Assembly: GCA_005883675.1 (NCBI GenBank)
Contig: VBCM01000101.1
Coordinates: forward strand, 1 to 40,948
Direction of reading: 5' to 3'
Length of the DNA stretch: 40,948 nucleotides
From: Betaproteobacteria bacterium
Lineage (GTDB): Bacteria; Pseudomonadota; Gammaproteobacteria; Burkholderiales; SG8-39
The notes beneath the pieces were generated by a model. The model was not told the origin of the DNA, did not search any database, and saw only the letters and a list, made by a program, of their open reading frames with translations. Position 1 is the first letter of the stretch; each line of letters begins with the position of its first letter. Shown here one piece after another: positions 31,658 through 39,821 of the stretch. The translations under genes and the position numbers were made by a program.

Positions 31658-32944
31658 TCAGAGCGCCTCCGCCTTCTTCGGCGTCTTCGGCGGGAGGGAG
31701 AACGCGCCTGCGCTCTTCAGCGCCGCGATGCGCGCTTCATCGTAGCCGAGCACCTCGCGCAGGATTTCTTCGGTGTGCTCACCGAGCGTCGGGCTGCGCT
31801 TGATCACGGCCGGCGAAGCCGACAGCTTGATCGGCATGCCGACGTTGTACCACTTGCCGCGCTGCGGATGGTCGAGCTCGACCCACATGTCGCGCCCGCG
31901 CACGTGCTCGTCGTTCGCCAGGTCCGCCGTGCTCATGATCGGCCCGCAGGGCACATCCAGCGGATTCAGGATCGCCATCAGCTCGCGCTTGGTGTAGTTC
32001 TTGGCGAAGCGATTGATGAGCGCCCACATCAGGTTCTGGTTCTTGCGCCGCTCGCCGATCGTCGCCAGCCGCGGGTCGGCTGCCATGTCGGGCACGCCCA
32101 CTTCCGGGCCGATGCGCTTCGCGAGGTCTTCCCACACCGCTTCCTGCACCACGACGTACAGCCAGTCGTTCGGCCCGTTCGGCTTGCAGTGAATCGCATT
32201 GCCGAGCTGCCCGCCGCCCGAATCGTTGCCGGCGCGCGGCACGTCGCCCATTCCCTGGTACGTGGGCACCGAGTACTCCGACAGCGGGCCGTGGGCGAGC
32301 CGCTGGTGGTCGCGGAACTTGACGCGGCAGAGGTTCATCACGCCGTCCATCATCGCCACCTCGACGTACTGGCCCTGGCCGGTATGCTCGGCCTGGCGCA
32401 GCGCGGCGAGGAGCCCGATCGCCAGATGCAGGCCCGTGCCCGTATCGCCGATCTGCGCGCCGGTGACGAACGGCGGGCCGTCGGGCACGCCGGTCGTGCT
32501 CATCGCACCGCCCATCGCCTGCGCCACGTTCTCATAGGCCTTGAAGTCCGCATACGGGCCCGTGGAGCCAAATCCCTTGATCGAGCCCATGACGATCTTC
32601 GGGTTGATCGAGCGGATCTTTTCCCACGGAAAGCCGAAGCGGTCGAGCACGCCCGGGCCGAAGTTCTCCATGATGAGGTGGCATTTCTTCAGCAGATCGA
32701 CGAACACCTGCTTGCCCTCGGCGCTCTTCATGTTCACCGTGATCGAGCGCTTGTTGCAGTTGAGCATCGTGAAATAGAGGCTGTCGGCGTTCGGCACGTC
32801 GCGCAGCTGCGCGCGCGTCGCGTCGCCCTGCGGGTTCTCGAACTTGATGACATCCGCGCCCAGCCACGCGAGGAGCTGCGAGCACGTCGGCCCTGCCTGC
32901 ACGTGGGTCATGTCCAGTATGCGTACGCCTTTCAGAGCTTCCAT
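31658..32944 (-). CDS. frc: formyl-CoA:oxalate CoA-transferase family (FRC)
   Basis: 428 residues, the same length as Oxalobacter FRC. A class III CoA-transferase that moves CoA from formyl-CoA to oxalate. Kept features are HVQAGP (Gln16), NCNKRS, ENFGPG, the catalytic Asp167 in [10 protein letters not shown], and the glycine loop GGGQLG. Where Oxalobacter FRC has Trp48 (TRGWLQD), this protein has Gln (TRAQLRD), so the active site differs. ATG 32944 follows the oxc stop by two bases, so a longer upstream frame is a shadow. Works with Oxc in a cycle that turns oxalate into formate and CO2. Confidence 0.92.
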   Translation of the reverse strand: MEALKGVRILDMTHVQAGPTCSQLLAWLGADVIKFENPQGDATRAQLRDVPNADSLYFTMLNCNKRSITVNMKSAEGKQVFVDLLKKCHLIMENFGPGVLDRFGFPWEKIRSINPKIVMGSIKGFGSTGPYADFKAYENVAQAMGGAMSTTGVPDGPPFVTGAQIGDTGTGLHLAIGLLAALRQAEHTGQGQYVEVAMMDGVMNLCRVKFRDHQRLAHGPLSEYSVPTYQGMGDVPRAGNDSGGGQLGNAIHCKPNGPNDWLYVVVQEAVWEDLAKRIGPEVGVPDMAADPRLATIGERRKNQNLMWALINRFAKNYTKRELMAILNPLDVPCGPIMSTADLANDEHVRGRDMWVELDHPQRGKWYNVGMPIKLSASPAVIKRSPTLGEHTEEILREVLGYDEARIAALKSAGAFSLPPKTPKKAEAL

Positions 32945-32946
32945 AT

Positions 32947-34686
32947 CTATTTCTTCTTCGCGGCCGACGGATTCAGGCTGGTGATGCGGCCGCTCTCGGT
33001 GCCAGCCGTTTCGTCGATGACTGCGTTGATCAGCGTCGGCTTCTTCGAGCGCAGCGCCTCTTCCATCGCCTTGCGCAGCTCGGCCGGCGTCGTCGCGTTT
33101 ACGCCGACACCGCCGAAGGCCTCGATGATCTTGTCGTAGCGTGCGCCCTTCACGAACACCGTCGGCGCCGGGTCGCGGCCAGTGGGGTCTTGGTCCGTGC
33201 CTTTGTAGACGCCGTTGTTGTTCATCACCACGATGCACACCGGCAGGTTGTAGCGGCAAAGCGTTTCCACCTCCATGCCGGAGAAGCCGAACGCGCTGTC
33301 GCCCTCGACCGCGATCACCGGCTGCTTAGTCACCACCGCCGCCGCCACGCAATAGCCCATGCCGACGCCCATGATGCCCCAGGTGCCGACGTCGATGCGC
33401 TTCCTCGGCTTGTACATATCGACGATGCTGCGAGTGAAGTCGAGCGCATTCGCGCCTTCGTTCACCAGGATCGCGTCGGGGTTGGCTTTGATCAGGTCGC
33501 GCACGACGGCAAGCGCGCTGTGGAAATTCATCGGCGTGGGATTCTTCGCCAGCGTCTCGGCCATTTTCGCCACGTTGGCCTTCTTCTTCTCGCTGATCGC
33601 ATTGAGCCAGTCGGCCGGCGGCTTCTGCCAGCCGCCCAGACTCGCCAGCATCGCCGAGACGCAGGAACCGATATCGCCGACCACCGGCGCATCGATGCGC
33701 ACGTTGCTGTCGGCTTCCTGCGGCGAGATGTCGATCTGGATGAACCTCTGGCCGCCCCAGTCCTTCGCGCTCTTGCCGCCCCAGGTCTTGCCCTTGCCGT
33801 GCGAGAGCAGCCAGTTCAGGCGCGCGCCGATCAGCATCACGACGTCGGCCGCAGGCAGCACGAACGAGCGGGCGGCGGAAGCGCATTGCTCGTGCGTGTC
33901 CGGCAGCAGCCCTTTCGCCATCGACATGGGCAGGTACGGGATCCCGGTTTTCTCGATGAGATTTTTTATTTCTGCATCGGCTTGCGCGTACGCCGCGCCC
34001 TTGCCGAGGATGATGAGCGGCTTCTTCGCCGAGCGAAGTAAATCGAGCGCGCGCTTCACCGCCTCGGGCGCGGGAATCTGCTTGGGCGCGGGATCCACCA
34101 CCTTGATGAGCGTGCGCTTGCCCGCCTCGGCGTCGATCGCCTGCGCGAAGAGCTTCGCCGGCAGGTCGAGATAGACGCCGCCCGGGCGGCCGGAGCAGGC
34201 GGCGCGGATAGCGCGCGCGATGCCGATGCCGATGTCCTCCGCATGCAGCACGCGGTAAGCGGCCTTGGCGAGCGGCTTGGCGATGGCGAGCTGGTCGAGC
34301 TCTTCGTAGTCGCCCTGCTGCAGATCGACGATCTCGCGCTCGCTCGAGCCGCTGATCAGGATCATCGGAAAGCAGTTCGTCGTGGCATGCGCGAGCGCGT
34401 TCATGCCGTTCAGGAACCCGGGCGCCGACACAGTGAGGCAGATGCCGGGCTTCTGCGTGAGGAAGCCGGCGATCGAAGCGGCGTAGCCCGCGTTCTGCTC
34501 GTGGCGGAACGAAAGCACCCGCAGGCCCTCGGCCTGCGCGCGGCGCGTGAGATCGGTGATCGGGATGCCGGGCAGCGCGAAGAGGATGTCAATGCCGTTC
34601 AGCTTCAGGGCATCGATGACGAGCTGGAAGCCGTCGGTGAGTTGCGTTGCGGCGCTGCTGGCGACGTGGGGTTCGGCGGTGCCCAT
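32947..34686 (-). CDS. oxc: oxalyl-CoA decarboxylase
   Basis: 579-residue thiamine-diphosphate enzyme converting oxalyl-CoA to formyl-CoA and CO2; cytoplasmic. The N-terminal Pyr domain has the catalytic Glu in [12 protein letters not shown], followed by [11 protein letters not shown] (the Tyr-Glu of the Oxc active site). The central domain is intact, and the C-terminal PP domain has [21 protein letters not shown] with the cofactor metal motif, then [10 protein letters not shown]. Length is normal. ATG 34686 has GGAGG seven bases upstream. It heads the operon oxc-frc-formyltransferase, and its promoter region holds an FNR-type palindrome. Confidence 0.96.
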   Translation of the reverse strand: MGTAEPHVASSAATQLTDGFQLVIDALKLNGIDILFALPGIPITDLTRRAQAEGLRVLSFRHEQNAGYAASIAGFLTQKPGICLTVSAPGFLNGMNALAHATTNCFPMILISGSSEREIVDLQQGDYEELDQLAIAKPLAKAAYRVLHAEDIGIGIARAIRAACSGRPGGVYLDLPAKLFAQAIDAEAGKRTLIKVVDPAPKQIPAPEAVKRALDLLRSAKKPLIILGKGAAYAQADAEIKNLIEKTGIPYLPMSMAKGLLPDTHEQCASAARSFVLPAADVVMLIGARLNWLLSHGKGKTWGGKSAKDWGGQRFIQIDISPQEADSNVRIDAPVVGDIGSCVSAMLASLGGWQKPPADWLNAISEKKKANVAKMAETLAKNPTPMNFHSALAVVRDLIKANPDAILVNEGANALDFTRSIVDMYKPRKRIDVGTWGIMGVGMGYCVAAAVVTKQPVIAVEGDSAFGFSGMEVETLCRYNLPVCIVVMNNNGVYKGTDQDPTGRDPAPTVFVKGARYDKIIEAFGGVGVNATTPAELRKAMEEALRSKKPTLINAVIDETAGTESGRITSLNPSAAKKK

Positions 34687-34704
34687 GGGAATGCCTCCGT
34701 GCGG

Positions 34705-34717
34705 GAGGGCTATGGTA
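34705..34717 (-). promoter_or_regulatory. oxc: candidate oxc promoter (-10 TACCAT)
   Basis: Minus strand TACCAT at 34717-34712 would place transcription start near 34705. The FNR-type palindrome centre (34746.5) then lies at -41.5, exactly the class II activator position for Crp/Fnr proteins. No separate -35 box is needed in such promoters. Confidence 0.5.
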
Positions 34718-34737
34718 GGAAGGCCGCCCGGCTGCGG

Positions 34738-34755
34738 CCTTGACTGAGGTCAAGG
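34738..34755. promoter_or_regulatory. FNR/Crp-type palindrome between oxc and the regulator gene
   Basis: CCTTGAC-TGAG-GTCAAGG, a perfect 7-bp inverted repeat with four-base spacer. The core TTGAC-N4-GTCAA is close to the FNR box TTGAT-N4-ATCAA. It lies in the divergent region between oxc and the Crp/Fnr gene and matches the palindrome before fhs at 16 of 18 positions. Confidence 0.78.
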
Positions 34756-34758
34756 GCC

Positions 34759-34764
34759 TACAAT
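34759..34764 (+). promoter_or_regulatory. candidate -10 box (TACAAT) before the Crp/Fnr gene
   Basis: TACAAT ends nine bases before the GTG at 34774. The palindrome would then be centred about -24 from the start of this transcript, inside the promoter, which would suit autorepression. Confidence 0.4.
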
Positions 34765-34773
34765 CGCGCGTTC

Positions 34774-35376
34774 GTGAATCTCGCTTCGCATCCCCAGAGG
34801 AACTCGATCCGGCTGCAGCTGCGGCAGAACCAGGCGCTGCGCGGCATGAGCGCGGCGCAATGGAGCGAGCTCGAGCCCCTCCTCGCGATCGGCGAGCACC
34901 GCAAGGGCGATCTGCTGGTGCGCCAGGGCGACGAGCAGATGCAGCAGTTCTTCGTTCTCGAGGGCATGGTAAAGCGCGTGGTGTCCAATCCGCACGGGCG
35001 CGAGATGATCCTGCGCTTCGCCGCCGAAGGCGAGATGGACACCTCCTACGCGGCCTGGCGGCTGCGCACGCCGCTGCCCTACTCGATCGTCGCCGTCACC
35101 CAGGTGCGCAGCGCCGAGCTGCCGCTCGCGCTGTGGGCGCAGTTCCTCGAGCGCCATCTCGAGATGAAGCTACGTTTCGAGTACGAGGTGATGAGGCTCA
35201 TGTCGGAGGTGATGGCGCACACCATCACGCTGCATCTGCTCGATGCGCCCGGGCGCCTCGCGCGCTTCCAGAGGAAGCACCCCGAGCTCGCCGGGCGCAT
35301 CCCGAAGAAGGAGCTCGCCGCCTACCTCAATCTCACCCCGGAGACGCTCTCGCGCCTCAAGCAGAAGCTGCCCTGA
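34774..35376 (+). CDS. Crp/Fnr-family regulator of the oxalate module
   Basis: 200 residues: cNMP-type beta-roll (about 25-125), dimerisation helix (about 130-160) and a helix-turn-helix at the very end (IPKKELAAYLNLTPETLSRLKQK). The recognition helix has ETLSRL, matching the Glu-x-x-Ser-Arg pattern by which FNR reads TTGA half-sites; CRP has a different pattern. There is no cysteine at all, so no FNR-type iron-sulfur cluster, and the cNMP phosphate-binding cassette is not conserved; the signal is unknown. It starts at GTG 34774, divergent from oxc. It overlaps the convergent transporter gene end by 20 bases. Confidence 0.88.
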   Translation: MNLASHPQRNSIRLQLRQNQALRGMSAAQWSELEPLLAIGEHRKGDLLVRQGDEQMQQFFVLEGMVKRVVSNPHGREMILRFAAEGEMDTSYAAWRLRTPLPYSIVAVTQVRSAELPLALWAQFLERHLEMKLRFEYEVMRLMSEVMAHTITLHLLDAPGRLARFQRKHPELAGRIPKKELAAYLNLTPETLSRLKQKLP

Positions 35377-36670
35377 ACGAGGGCGCCGCGCCCGCCTGTG
35401 CTGCGACGCGCGCCTTGTGCGCGCGGCGCATCGGCCGCAGCACGAACCACGCCATGAGCGCGGCCACCGCGTTCATGATCGCCGCAACGACGAACACCGC
35501 GTGCCAGTTGCCCGTCGCGCTCATCAGCACGTTGGCGAGCGGCACCAGCAGCGAGGCGGTGCCCTTCGCGGTGTAGAGCAAGCCGGCGTTGGTAGTGGCA
35601 TAGCGCGCGCCGAACGTGTCGGTGCAGGTCGACGGGAAGAGGCTATAGATCTCGCCCCAGGCGAAGAACACGAGGCCGCTCAAGATCACGAAGTGCAGCG
35701 GGTCTTGGCCATAGCGGTAGAGCGCGAAGATGCCGATCGCCTCCAAGCCGAAGGCGATGAGCATGGTGAGCTCCCGCCCGATGTTGTCCGACACCCAGCC
35801 GAAGAACGGCCGCGTGAGCCCGTTCAGCACCCGGTCGATCGACAGCGCGAAGGTGAGCGCCGGCAGCGTGATGCCGATGATGCTCACCGGGATCTCGGCG
35901 ATCTTGAAGTCCCTGGCGATCGGCGCGAGCTGCGCGGTGGCCATCAGGCCGCCCGCGCCGACCAGCACGAACATCACGTACATGACCCAGAAGACCGGGT
36001 AGCGAAGTATTTCCATCGGCCGGAAATCACGCCGCGCCTGCTGCAGCTTCTCGCTTACCACCGAGACCGCCGCGGTGATGCGCCGCGTATCAGTGAGCAG
36101 CATGCCGATGATCAGCACGACGATGCCTTGCCCGAGGCCGAAATACAAGAACGCCTTCTCGTAGCCATCGGCCTTGATCATGTTGGAAATCGGAATGATG
36201 GTGAGCGCCGAGCCCGCGCCGAAGCCGGCCGCGGTCAGCCCGGCGGCGAGCCCGCGCCGCTCGGCGAACAGCTTCACCGCGTTGCCGACGCAGGTGCCAT
36301 ACACCGCTCCGGCGCCCGTGCCGCCGATGGCCGCGGCGACGTAGAGCATGGTGAGCGAGCCCGCGACCGAGTTCATCGCCCACGCGATCGCACACAGAAC
36401 GCCGCCGACCAGCACGACCGGGCGCGGACCGAAACGGTCGACGAGGTAGCCTTCGATTGGCACGAGCCAGGTTTCCGTCAGCACGAAGATGGTGAACGCG
36501 ACCTGGATCGCGGCGCGGCCCCAGTGGAATTTCGCATCGATCGGATTGACGAAGAGCGTCCAGCCATACTGCAGGTTGGCGATCATCGTCATGCAGATGA
36601 TGCCGAACAAGAGCTGCCACCAGCGTCCCGACAGCCTGCCTTGCGGCATCGAGGCGGTTTGTCCGTTCAT
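35357..36670 (-). CDS. oxlT: OxlT-like oxalate/formate MFS antiporter
   Basis: 437 residues with twelve membrane helices, major facilitator family. Typical oxalate:formate antiporter text is seen (LQYGWTLFVNPI, GTGAGAVYGTCVGNAVKLF, and a Lys in helix 11, LLYTAKGTASLL, corresponding to the substrate-binding Lys355 of Oxalobacter OxlT). It would import oxalate in exchange for formate. ATG 36670 has a strong AAGGAGG ribosome site. Upstream there is an inverted repeat, GTTGT-N7-ACAAC (about 36689-36705), but not the TTGAC palindrome. It converges on the regulator gene. Confidence 0.88.
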   Translation of the reverse strand: MNGQTASMPQGRLSGRWWQLLFGIICMTMIANLQYGWTLFVNPIDAKFHWGRAAIQVAFTIFVLTETWLVPIEGYLVDRFGPRPVVLVGGVLCAIAWAMNSVAGSLTMLYVAAAIGGTGAGAVYGTCVGNAVKLFAERRGLAAGLTAAGFGAGSALTIIPISNMIKADGYEKAFLYFGLGQGIVVLIIGMLLTDTRRITAAVSVVSEKLQQARRDFRPMEILRYPVFWVMYVMFVLVGAGGLMATAQLAPIARDFKIAEIPVSIIGITLPALTFALSIDRVLNGLTRPFFGWVSDNIGRELTMLIAFGLEAIGIFALYRYGQDPLHFVILSGLVFFAWGEIYSLFPSTCTDTFGARYATTNAGLLYTAKGTASLLVPLANVLMSATGNWHAVFVVAAIMNAVAALMAWFVLRPMRRAHKARVAAQAGAAPSFRAASA

Positions 36671-36730
36671 ACGACCATCCTCCTTTTTGGATCTGAGTTG
36701 TGTTTAAGACAACGCTACATCATTGCACGT

Positions 36731-37432
36731 TCATGGAACGCTCGCCTCACCCTTAGGCTCCTTGCGGCGCGCGAGCGCCTTGCCCACCACGACCACCAGG
36801 ACGGCGCCGACGACGGGCGCGATCCAGTCGAGCCAGTGCGCGTTGGCCTTCACCCAGTCCGCGACCGCCGGATCAGTGACGCCCATTTCTCCGGCCGTCC
36901 AGCCGAGCACCGCCGCGCCGAGCGTGATGATGATCGGATAGCGCTCCATCAATACCATCAGCAGCGTGGCGCCGAAGATGACGAGCGGGATGCTGATCAC
37001 GAGACCGAGCACCAGCAAGAGGATGCTGCCCTTAGCCGCGGCGGCCACCGCGATGACGTTGTCGGTGCTCATGATGAGATCGGCGATGAGGATGGTCTTG
37101 ACCGCGCCCCAGAGCTGCGTGCTCGCCGCGACCTCGCCGTCGTCCTCGTCTTGCGGCACGAGGAGCTTCACCGCGATCCAGAGCAGCGCCGCTCCGCCCG
37201 CGAGCTTGAGGTAGGGAAACTCGAGCAGCTTCACCGCCACGATGGTGAGCGCGATGCGCAGCACCACTGCCGCGCCTGCGCCCCAGAAGATCGCCTGCTT
37301 CTGCTGGTGCTTGGGCAGCGAGCGCGCAGCGAGCGCGATCACCACCGCGTTGTCGCCCGACAGGATGATGTTGACCCAGATGATGACCCCGAGTCCGATC
37401 CAGAACTCGGGCGACACGAGGGTCTCTAGCAT
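36731..37432 (-). CDS. TerC-family membrane protein
   Basis: 233 residues and seven membrane helices, with the paired acidic motifs of TerC/YjbE proteins: NIILSGDNAVVIALAAR and LIMSTDNVIAVAAAA. Family members export manganese or protect secreted proteins' metal loading in other bacteria. It starts nine bases after the fhs stop, so the two are probably co-transcribed, an unexpected partner for a one-carbon enzyme. Function in this setting is unknown. Confidence 0.88.
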   Translation of the reverse strand: MLETLVSPEFWIGLGVIIWVNIILSGDNAVVIALAARSLPKHQQKQAIFWGAGAAVVLRIALTIVAVKLLEFPYLKLAGGAALLWIAVKLLVPQDEDDGEVAASTQLWGAVKTILIADLIMSTDNVIAVAAAAKGSILLLVLGLVISIPLVIFGATLLMVLMERYPIIITLGAAVLGWTAGEMGVTDPAVADWVKANAHWLDWIAPVVGAVLVVVVGKALARRKEPKGEASVP

Positions 37433-37441
37433 CGCGGGATT

Positions 37442-39115
37442 CTAGAACAGCCCGACCACTTTGCCGTCCACCAGATCGATTCTCTCCGCCGAGGGCACCT
37501 TCGGCAGCCCCGGCATGGTCATGACGTCGCCGCACACCATGACGACGAACTCCGCGCCCGCTGCGAGGCGAACCTCGCGCACGTTGATTACATGGCCCGA
37601 GGGCGCGCCGCGCAGCTGCGGATCGGTGGAAAAGGAATATTGCGTCTTCGCCACGCACACCGGATAGCGCCCGTAGCCTTCCTCCTGCAGCTTCTTGACC
37701 TGGTTGCGTACCTTGGTATCGGCGGTCACATCGCTCGCCCCGTAGATCCGGGTGGCGATGGTGCGCATCTTGTCCCAGAGCGGCTGCTCTTCATCGTAGA
37801 CGTACTTGAAATTCGCCGGCGTCTTGTCGATGAGCTCGACCACCGCGCGCGCCACGTCCGCCGCGCCCTTGCCGCCATCGGCCCAGTGCGTGGCGAGGAT
37901 CACTGGCGCCTCGTGGTGCGCCATCTTGCGCTGGAGGAGCTCGATCTCCCCCGGCGTGTCGTGATTGAAGCGATTGATCGACACGACGCACGGCAAGCCG
38001 TAATGGTTGCGCACGTTGTTGACATGACGCTCGAGGTTGGCGATGCCTTTCTCGAGCGCGGCGAGGTTTTCCTTCGTCACCTCCTTGAGGTCGACGCCGC
38101 CGTGGTACTTGAGCGCGCGGATCGTGGCGACGATCACCACCGCGTCCGGCCTGAGGCCGCTCTTGCGGCATTTGATGTCGACGAACTTCTCCGCGCCGAG
38201 ATCGGCGCCGAAGCCCGCTTCGGTGACGACGTAGTCGGCGAGCTTCATCGCGCTCGCCGTCGCGATCACCGAGTTGCAGCCATGCGCGATGTTGGCGAAC
38301 GGGCCGCCGTGGATGAACGCCGGGTTGTTCTCGAGCGTCTGCACGAGATTCGGATTCAGCGCGTCCTTCAACAGCACGGTCATCGCACCGTCGACTTTCA
38401 GGTCGCGCGCGCGCACCGGTTTGCCCTCGCGCGTGTAGGCGCACACGATATTGCCCAGGCGCTTTTTCAGATCGTCGTGCGACGTGGCGAGGCAGAAGAT
38501 CGCCATCACTTCCGAGGCAACGACGATGTCGAAACCGTCCTCGCGCGGATAGCCGTTCGCGGTGCCGCCGAGAGCCACGACGATGTCGCGCAGCGCACGG
38601 TCGTTCATGTCGACCACCCGCCGCCAGGCGATGCGGCGCACGTCGATGCCGAGCTCGTTGCCGTGGTGGATGTGGTTGTCGAGCGCCGCGGCGAGCAGGT
38701 TGTTCGCGAGGCCGATGGCGTTGAAGTCGCCGGTGAAGTGCAGGTTGATGTCTTCCATCGGCACCACCTGCGCGTATCCGCCGCCAGCCGCGCCGCCTTT
38801 CACGCCGAACACCGGCCCGAGCGAGGGCTCGCGGATGCAGATAATCGCCTTCTTGCCAATGCGGTTGAGCGCATCGCCGAGGCCCACCGTCGTGGTGGTC
38901 TTGCCTTCGCCCGCCGGCGTAGGGCTGATGGCCGTCACGAGCACGAGCCGCGCGTCCTTGCGCGGCTTCAGCGTGTCGAGGTGCTTGAGCGAGACCTTGG
39001 CCTTGTAGTGCCCGTAGGGCTCGAGGTGCTCCTCGGCGATGCCGAGCTTCTCGCGGGCGACGGCGGAGATGCGCTGAAGGCGCGCGGCCTGCGCGATTTC
39101 GATGTCGGAGGGCAT
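37442..39115 (-). CDS. fhs: formate--tetrahydrofolate ligase
   Basis: 557-residue ATP-dependent enzyme making 10-formyl-THF from formate; cytoplasmic. The P-loop region [20 protein letters not shown] and the signature [33 protein letters not shown] are intact, and length is normal. ATG 39115 (MPSDIEIAQ) is preferred to the longer frame, which adds a Ser-rich non-family stretch; GGGAG lies upstream. With oxc, frc and oxlT it allows formate from oxalate to enter C1 metabolism. An FNR-type palindrome 55-71 bases upstream matches that of oxc. Confidence 0.96.
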   Translation of the reverse strand: MPSDIEIAQAARLQRISAVAREKLGIAEEHLEPYGHYKAKVSLKHLDTLKPRKDARLVLVTAISPTPAGEGKTTTTVGLGDALNRIGKKAIICIREPSLGPVFGVKGGAAGGGYAQVVPMEDINLHFTGDFNAIGLANNLLAAALDNHIHHGNELGIDVRRIAWRRVVDMNDRALRDIVVALGGTANGYPREDGFDIVVASEVMAIFCLATSHDDLKKRLGNIVCAYTREGKPVRARDLKVDGAMTVLLKDALNPNLVQTLENNPAFIHGGPFANIAHGCNSVIATASAMKLADYVVTEAGFGADLGAEKFVDIKCRKSGLRPDAVVIVATIRALKYHGGVDLKEVTKENLAALEKGIANLERHVNNVRNHYGLPCVVSINRFNHDTPGEIELLQRKMAHHEAPVILATHWADGGKGAADVARAVVELIDKTPANFKYVYDEEQPLWDKMRTIATRIYGASDVTADTKVRNQVKKLQEEGYGRYPVCVAKTQYSFSTDPQLRGAPSGHVINVREVRLAAGAEFVVMVCGDVMTMPGLPKVPSAERIDLVDGKVVGLF

Positions 39116-39169
39116 TGCGGACTCCCGGGAACTGGAGCCGGGATTCTCCAAGCAAGCCGGCCGCGCCGG

Positions 39170-39187
39170 CCTTGACTCAGGTCAAGC
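39170..39187. promoter_or_regulatory. fhs: FNR/Crp-type palindrome upstream of fhs
   Basis: CCTTGAC-TCAG-GTCAAGC, a 6-bp perfect core inverted repeat, differing from the oxc palindrome at two positions. A GAGAAT -10-like box on the minus strand (39148-39143) would put it at about -42.5 from the fhs transcript start, nearly the same geometry as at oxc. Confidence 0.72.
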
Positions 39188-39190
39188 GCC

Positions 39191-39758
39191 TTAATCGAAG
39201 CGCGGCCGCAGTTCCTCGCCCGGATGGGTGCGGTAGGCGACCTCGACATGCGGCCGGCGCTCGAGCTCACCTGCACGCGCGCGGCGAGCGCGAGGTCGGC
39301 GAGCTTCGCGCGCGAGCGCTCCGTTTCCTCGAACTGCGCAGAGCGCGCGAGCGTCAGCACCTCGTGCACGCACTCCTCGACCGAGAGGCGCTTGGTATTG
39401 AGCGCGAGGTCGTAGTGCTCGGACTCGGTCCACTGTACGCCGAAGTGCCGCCGCACGATGACGCTGTGCGCCTCGTCGTTGATGCGGATCTCCTCGGCGA
39501 TGCGCTCCGCGTCGTCGCTGCCCAGGCGCTCCATCATGCGTGTCTTTCTCAGCCCTTATTGGTACATGAGGCCGCGATGCCGTAGATCTCGTCCGCGGTG
39601 TAGATCGCGAGGCTCGTCTTGTCCGCGGTCAGGCGCTCGAAGAGGCCCGCGCTGCCGTCGAGCAGCCGGATCACGGGCAGGCTAAGCGCTTCGCCCAGGC
39701 CGCGCGCCACGTCCTTGCCCAACGAGCCCATCTCGCGGGTAATCGCGATGATCGGCAT
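39191..39758 (-). pseudogene. cytidylate-kinase-like family gene, multiply broken
   Basis: From ATG 39758 the text MPIIAITREMGSLGKDVARG, then SAGLFERLTADKTSLAIYTADEIYGIAA, is the N-terminus of a cytidylate-kinase-like (AAA) protein, but the frame stops at 39549. It resumes in another frame at about 39537 with MMERLGSDDAERIAEEIRINDEAH and LNTKRLSVEECVHEVL. It shifts once more near 39260, to end as RRPHVEVAYRTHPGEELRPRFD with TAA at 39191. Segments between LPVI and the SAGLFERL text, and between the first two frames, are also missing compared with family members as I recall them. Non-functional as given; several indels in 570 bases could also mean poor sequence. Confidence 0.75.
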
Positions 39759-39807
39759 ATGCCCTCCCCGGCGGTCGTCGTTCCTGGTGTACGCCGCCGC
39801 GCCAACT

Positions 39808-39813
39808 TACAAT
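39808..39813 (+). promoter_or_regulatory. candidate -10 box (TACAAT) before the binding-protein gene
   Basis: TACAAT ends eight bases before ATG 39822, implying a very short leader. No clear -35 element is seen. Confidence 0.38.
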
Positions 39814-39821
39814 CGCCTCCC

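Noticed and set aside
36689-36705. GTTGT-N7-ACAAC upstream of the transporter as a third FNR-type box
   Set aside because: The TTG to CAA distance is nine bases, not eight, and the inner bases do not match TTGAC/GTCAA. It remains only an inverted repeat.
35243-37429. 728-codon + frame covering the OxlT-like and TerC genes
   Set aside because: Both genes beneath it have clear membrane topology and motifs; the + translation is charged low-complexity shadow sequence.
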